Positions 59,339-61,878 of a DNA stretch of 61,878 bases are shown one piece after another; position 1 is the stretch's first letter; each line of letters opens with the position of its first letter. The translations under genes were made by a program, and so were the position numbers. Below the pieces are notes generated by a model. That model saw only the letters and a list, made by a program, of their open reading frames with translations. It had not been told where the DNA came from and made no database searches. Source of the DNA: an uncultured Bacilli bacterium (lineage in GTDB: Bacteria; Bacillota_I; Bacilli_A; RF39; UBA660); contig CAKOIJ010000002.1 of NCBI GenBank assembly GCA_934086775.1, positions 1 to 61,878 on the forward strand, given 5' to 3'.

Positions 59339-60520
59339 ATGAAAGACAAAAAAATAAATAAACAAAAAGATAAAAAGAAAAATAGAACAGCAACTTTTAA
59401 TTTAATAGAAGTGATAATCATAATTATAATGACGAGTTTAATTGTAGGGGTATCTACAGGAGTGGTAGTTTATAAAAATTATAATGAAATAGATAAACGA
59501 ACTAGTAAGGATGAAGACAAAGACTATTTAAAGGAACTTGAAACAGCATATAAAAACATATTAAATAGTTACGTTGAAAAAGTTGATGAAAAAGCACTAA
59601 CAAATGCGGCCATAGAAGCAATGTATAGACATCTAGGAGACCCATACACTAGTTATCTAGACCAAGATACTACTAGTGACCTAATGGACCGTTTAAATGG
59701 TGAATATAGTGGTATAGGAGTGGAAATTCAGAAAATAGATGAAGGAGTGCTGGTTACTAATATTTTTGATAACAGCCCTGCAGAAAAGGCTGGGATGCTT
59801 ATTGGTGACCTAATAATTAAAATAAATGGCGAAGATGTAAGAAATAATACGGTGAAAGAAGTATCCGAAAAAATAAAGACAAAAGAACCAGTAAGAATCA
59901 CAGTTTATAGGAGTGGAATAGAAAAAGAAATTACAACAAAAGCTCAAAATGTAACAATAACATCAGTTATTAAAAACAATTATGAAGGTGTAGGATACAT
60001 AAAAATATCAACATTCTCAAATAATACATATACTCAATTTAAGGCAGCACTAGAAAGCCTAGAAAATGAGGGAATTAACAGTCTAGTAATTGACGTAAGA
60101 AATAATGGTGGTGGTTACTTAAGCCCAGCTGTAGAGATAGCAGAATTGTTTATAACAAAAGGAAAAAATATATATGGTTTAGAGTCAAAAGAAACAAAAG
60201 AAATGTATAAAGACAAAACAAACGATAAACGAGATTACAAAATAGTTATTCTTACTAACAGTGCTACCGCATCTGCTTCAGAAATTTTAACTGCGGCACT
60301 CAAAGAGAGTTATGGTGCCATAATAGTTGGAACAACAACATATGGAAAAGGGACTGTACAAGAAACTAGTACACTTGAGTCTGGCGGAATGGTAAAATAT
60401 ACTACGGCATACTGGTTAACCCCTGACGGAAATAAGATAAATGGAATAGGAATAAAACCTGATTTTGAAATTGACGGAGAAGAAAATCAATTCACAGAAG
60501 CAATAAACAGAGCAAAATAA
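59339..60520 (+). CDS. C-terminal processing peptidase (S41, CtpA-like), membrane anchored
   Basis: 393 aa. A Lys-rich cytosolic N-terminus and one membrane segment (~residues 22-47) precede an extracellular part: an N-terminal cap (GDPYTSYL), a PDZ domain (~115-195, YSGIGVEI...SPAEKAGMLIGD) and the S41 protease core with nucleophile Ser in NSATASASEILTAAL and general-base Lys in TTYGKGTVQ. Family members cleave C-terminal ends of exported proteins, including some spore signalling proteins. It is monocistronic; GGTGAT precedes the ATG. Confidence 0.93.
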   Translation: MKDKKINKQKDKKKNRTATFNLIEVIIIIIMTSLIVGVSTGVVVYKNYNEIDKRTSKDEDKDYLKELETAYKNILNSYVEKVDEKALTNAAIEAMYRHLGDPYTSYLDQDTTSDLMDRLNGEYSGIGVEIQKIDEGVLVTNIFDNSPAEKAGMLIGDLIIKINGEDVRNNTVKEVSEKIKTKEPVRITVYRSGIEKEITTKAQNVTITSVIKNNYEGVGYIKISTFSNNTYTQFKAALESLENEGINSLVIDVRNNGGGYLSPAVEIAELFITKGKNIYGLESKETKEMYKDKTNDKRDYKIVILTNSATASASEILTAALKESYGAIIVGTTTYGKGTVQETSTLESGGMVKYTTAYWLTPDGNKINGIGIKPDFEIDGEENQFTEAINRAK

Positions 60521-60540
60521 TAGCTCTGTTTATTTTTTAT
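60503..60540 (+). terminator. Terminator after the S41 peptidase gene
   Basis: Perfect 11-bp arms ATAAACAGAGC (60503-60513) and GCTCTGTTTAT (60523-60533), 9-nt loop, T6 run; overlaps the last codons. Confidence 0.9.
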
Positions 60541-60603
60541 TAAGAAAATATATATTATTTTAAAAAAATATGATATAATTATAACTAGTGAAAGAGGTTA
60601 CCT

Positions 60604-61128
60604 ATGAAATTAGAAATTGGTGACGTAATCAAGATTCACTGTTATAAACACAATGGGATGATTTATAAAACATGGGATAAAGCTGTAGTGTTAGGAATTA
60701 CAGAAGATTACTTGGTTTTAGGAAACAACAATGTTTTAGTAACAAAAAAAGATGGTAGAAGTTGGCATACAAAGGAACCGGCAATAATGTTCTTTTATAA
60801 GGATAGATGGTTCAATATTATAGCCCAGCTCAAAAATAACGGATTATTTTACTACTGTAACATAGCAAGTCCGTATGTAATTGATAATGGTGTGATCAAA
60901 TATATTGATTACGACTTGGATTTAAGAGTATTTCCAGATGGAGCCTTCAGAGTACTTGATAGAAACGAATATAACTATCATAAAAAACTTATGAAATATC
61001 CGTATGAAATTAACGAAATTATAAAATATGAATTAACGTCGTTAATAGAAATGAAGAGGAAAGAAGTTAGACCATTTAATAAAGAAATAGTAGATTATTA
61101 TTTTAGAATCTATCAAAAGATTAAATAA
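60604..61128 (+). CDS. DUF402-family protein (YgaC/Ntdp-like)
   Basis: 174 aa of the DUF402 barrel family: GDVIKIHCYKHNGMIYKTWDKA, ffYKDRWFNIIAQLKNNGLFYYCNIASP (in pieces), then YIDYDLDLRVFPDG and LDRNEY. Characterised relatives from Bacilli hydrolyse nucleoside tri- and diphosphates with divalent metal; the conserved acidic DYDLDLRV segment is the metal-binding part. An extended -10 TGA-TATAAT lies at 60571-60579, so it has its own promoter. Confidence 0.88.
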   Translation: MKLEIGDVIKIHCYKHNGMIYKTWDKAVVLGITEDYLVLGNNNVLVTKKDGRSWHTKEPAIMFFYKDRWFNIIAQLKNNGLFYYCNIASPYVIDNGVIKYIDYDLDLRVFPDGAFRVLDRNEYNYHKKLMKYPYEINEIIKYELTSLIEMKRKEVRPFNKEIVDYYFRIYQKIK

Positions 61129-61150
61129 ATAGTAATCTTTTTTCTTTTTT
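61115..61150 (+). terminator. Terminator after the DUF402 gene
   Basis: Perfect 9-bp arms AAAAGATTA (61115-61123) and TAATCTTTT (61133-61141), 9-nt loop, long T-rich tail. Confidence 0.7.
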
Positions 61151-61246
61151 AAGCATATATTAAACTGTGATATAAGTGGCCAAGATACTAAAAATAGAGA
61201 AAATTAAATTTTTTTTAACAAAATTCAATTTTTTTTCAAAAAAGAC

Positions 61247-61275
61247 TTGCAATGTCGAAAAAATGGTGGTAATAT
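61247..61275 (+). promoter_or_regulatory. rRNA operon promoter candidate P1
   Basis: TTGCAA (61247-61252), 17-nt spacer, TAATAT (61270-61275), preceded by A/T tracts (61195-61245) resembling an UP element. The spacer begins with TGTCGAA (61253-61259), the core of a Spo0A box. Confidence 0.6.
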
Positions 61276-61326
61276 ATTACCCGTTGGTTGCAAAAAGCCA
61301 ACAAAAATACTCAGAAAAAACAGTAT

Positions 61327-61355
61327 TTGACACTATTTGTCGAATAATGTAAAAA
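61327..61355 (+). promoter_or_regulatory. rRNA operon promoter candidate P2
   Basis: TTGACA (61327-61332), 17-nt spacer ending TG, TAAAAA (61350-61355). TTTGTCGAAT (61336-61345), a good Spo0A-box match, lies inside the spacer. Confidence 0.55.
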
Positions 61356-61380
61356 AAGTTAAAAAAATTAAAAAAAAGTG

Positions 61381-61409
61381 TTGACTTTAAGTTCTGAGTT
61401 TGATATATT
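61381..61409 (+). promoter_or_regulatory. rRNA operon promoter candidate P3
   Basis: TTGACT (61381-61386), 17-nt spacer, TATATT (61404-61409). It is the closest to 16S and has no Spo0A-box core. The transcript then carries CAACCA/TGGTTG complementary segments and a boxA-like TGATCTTTGAAAACT before the 16S gene. Confidence 0.75.
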
Positions 61410-61529
61410 ATATAAGCAACCACGAAAAGTAGTAAAAAACTGGTTGTGAAATGATCTTTGAAAACTAAGTAAAATGAATGAGTTTTAGTTAGGATATAAA
61501 CGAAATCAATTCCAAAATCGAATAGATTT

Positions 61530-61878
61530 TTTATTGAGAGTTTGATCCTGGCTCAGGATTAACGCTGGCGGCATGCCTAAGACATGCAAGTCGAACGGAA
61601 CACCCCACTGAAATCTGAATGAAGTCTGAGAGCTTGCTCAAAGATGGAATGACGGTGGACGTGGATTCTGTGTTCAGTGGCGAACGGGTGAGTAACACGT
61701 GGGTTACCTGCCTCTAAGTTGGGGACAACAGTTGGAAACGACTGCTAATACCGAATGTGATAGAAATATTAAAGGAGCCTTAAAGCTTCGCTTAGAGATG
61801 GGCCTGCGGCGTATTAGCTTGTTGGTGGGGTAATGGCCTACCAAGGCAACGATGCGTAGCCGGACTGAGAGGTTGAAC
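61530..61878 (+). rRNA. 16S ribosomal RNA, 5' part (runs off the window)
   Basis: AGAGTTTGATCCTGGCTCAG (the 27F primer site) begins at ~61537, followed by GATTAACGCTGGCGGCATGC, CATGCAAGTCGAACGG, GGCGAACGGGTGAGTAACACG and CTGAGAGGTTGAAC at the window end. About 350 bases of helices 1-12 are present. The sequence is Bacilli-like; an exact lineage needs a database comparison. Confidence 0.97.

Noticed and set aside
1..61878. CRISPR arrays, tRNA genes, insertion sequences or phage structural genes
   Set aside because: No regularly spaced repeats, no TTCGAAT-type T-arms with cloverleaf context, and no transposase, integrase or phage genes were found on either strand.

Overview
The window is about 62 kb of AT-rich DNA (roughly 30% GC by eye) from a Gram-positive-type bacterium of the Bacillota, most likely an uncultured gut-type lineage in the class Bacilli. 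The reasons are strong AGGAGG ribosome binding sites, two T-box leaders, WhiA, FtsEX with an M23 hydrolase, WalJ, YitT, Spo0A, a zinc-type S14 and the gene order of the S10-spc-alpha cluster. TGA is a normal stop (for example pgk, ftsE, walJ), so this is genetic code 11. Nearly all genes are on the + strand; only four loci (two small XRE-type regulators, clpP and a methyltransferase) are on the - strand.

Layout. 1-9.8 kb: the end of a surface protein with a GC-rich variable-looking patch, then rplI-dnaB-M23-walJ-rlmH, yitT, and an ftsE-ftsX-M23-whiA run. 9.8-12.4 kb: an XRE repressor divergent from a second surface protein of the same type, with operator palindromes between them, then an unknown helical protein. 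12.4-20.7 kb: clpP, a TGS/uridine-kinase-like protein, gapA, pgk-tpiA, spo0A and gpmI. 20.7-31.3 kb: metG, T-box-thrS, tlyA, Nudix, T-box-asnS and leuS. 31.4-32.8 kb: a scarred stretch with a truncated tlyA copy and acetyltransferase-type genes.

33.0-40.4 kb is the most unusual part. A leader with two tandem, structurally similar units, each ending in an intrinsic terminator, precedes a tight five-gene operon: a QueC-family enzyme, a YhhQ-type 7-cyano/aminomethyl-deazaguanine transporter, a family 2 glycosyltransferase, a NodU/TobZ-type carbamoyltransferase and a FemABX-type aminoacyltransferase. Two different KsgA/Erm-family rRNA adenine dimethyltransferases follow, each on its own strong promoter. 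Together these look like a small biosynthesis/self-protection locus, possibly for a glycosylated, carbamoylated, aminoacylated 7-deazapurine. That product is inference only.

40.5-45.1 kb: an ANL-superfamily adenylating enzyme, a hybrid histidine kinase with receiver and HPt domains (a plausible source of phosphate for Spo0A) and a small unknown gene. 45.2-59.2 kb: a leader followed by the S10-spc-alpha ribosomal protein cluster with secY, adk, map, infA and rpoA; rpmD (L30) is missing from its usual place. 59.3-61.1 kb: a CtpA-type protease and a DUF402 protein. The window ends in an rRNA operon: three promoter candidates, two of which carry a Spo0A-box core (TGTCGAA) between -35 and -10, then the first ~350 bases of 16S rRNA.
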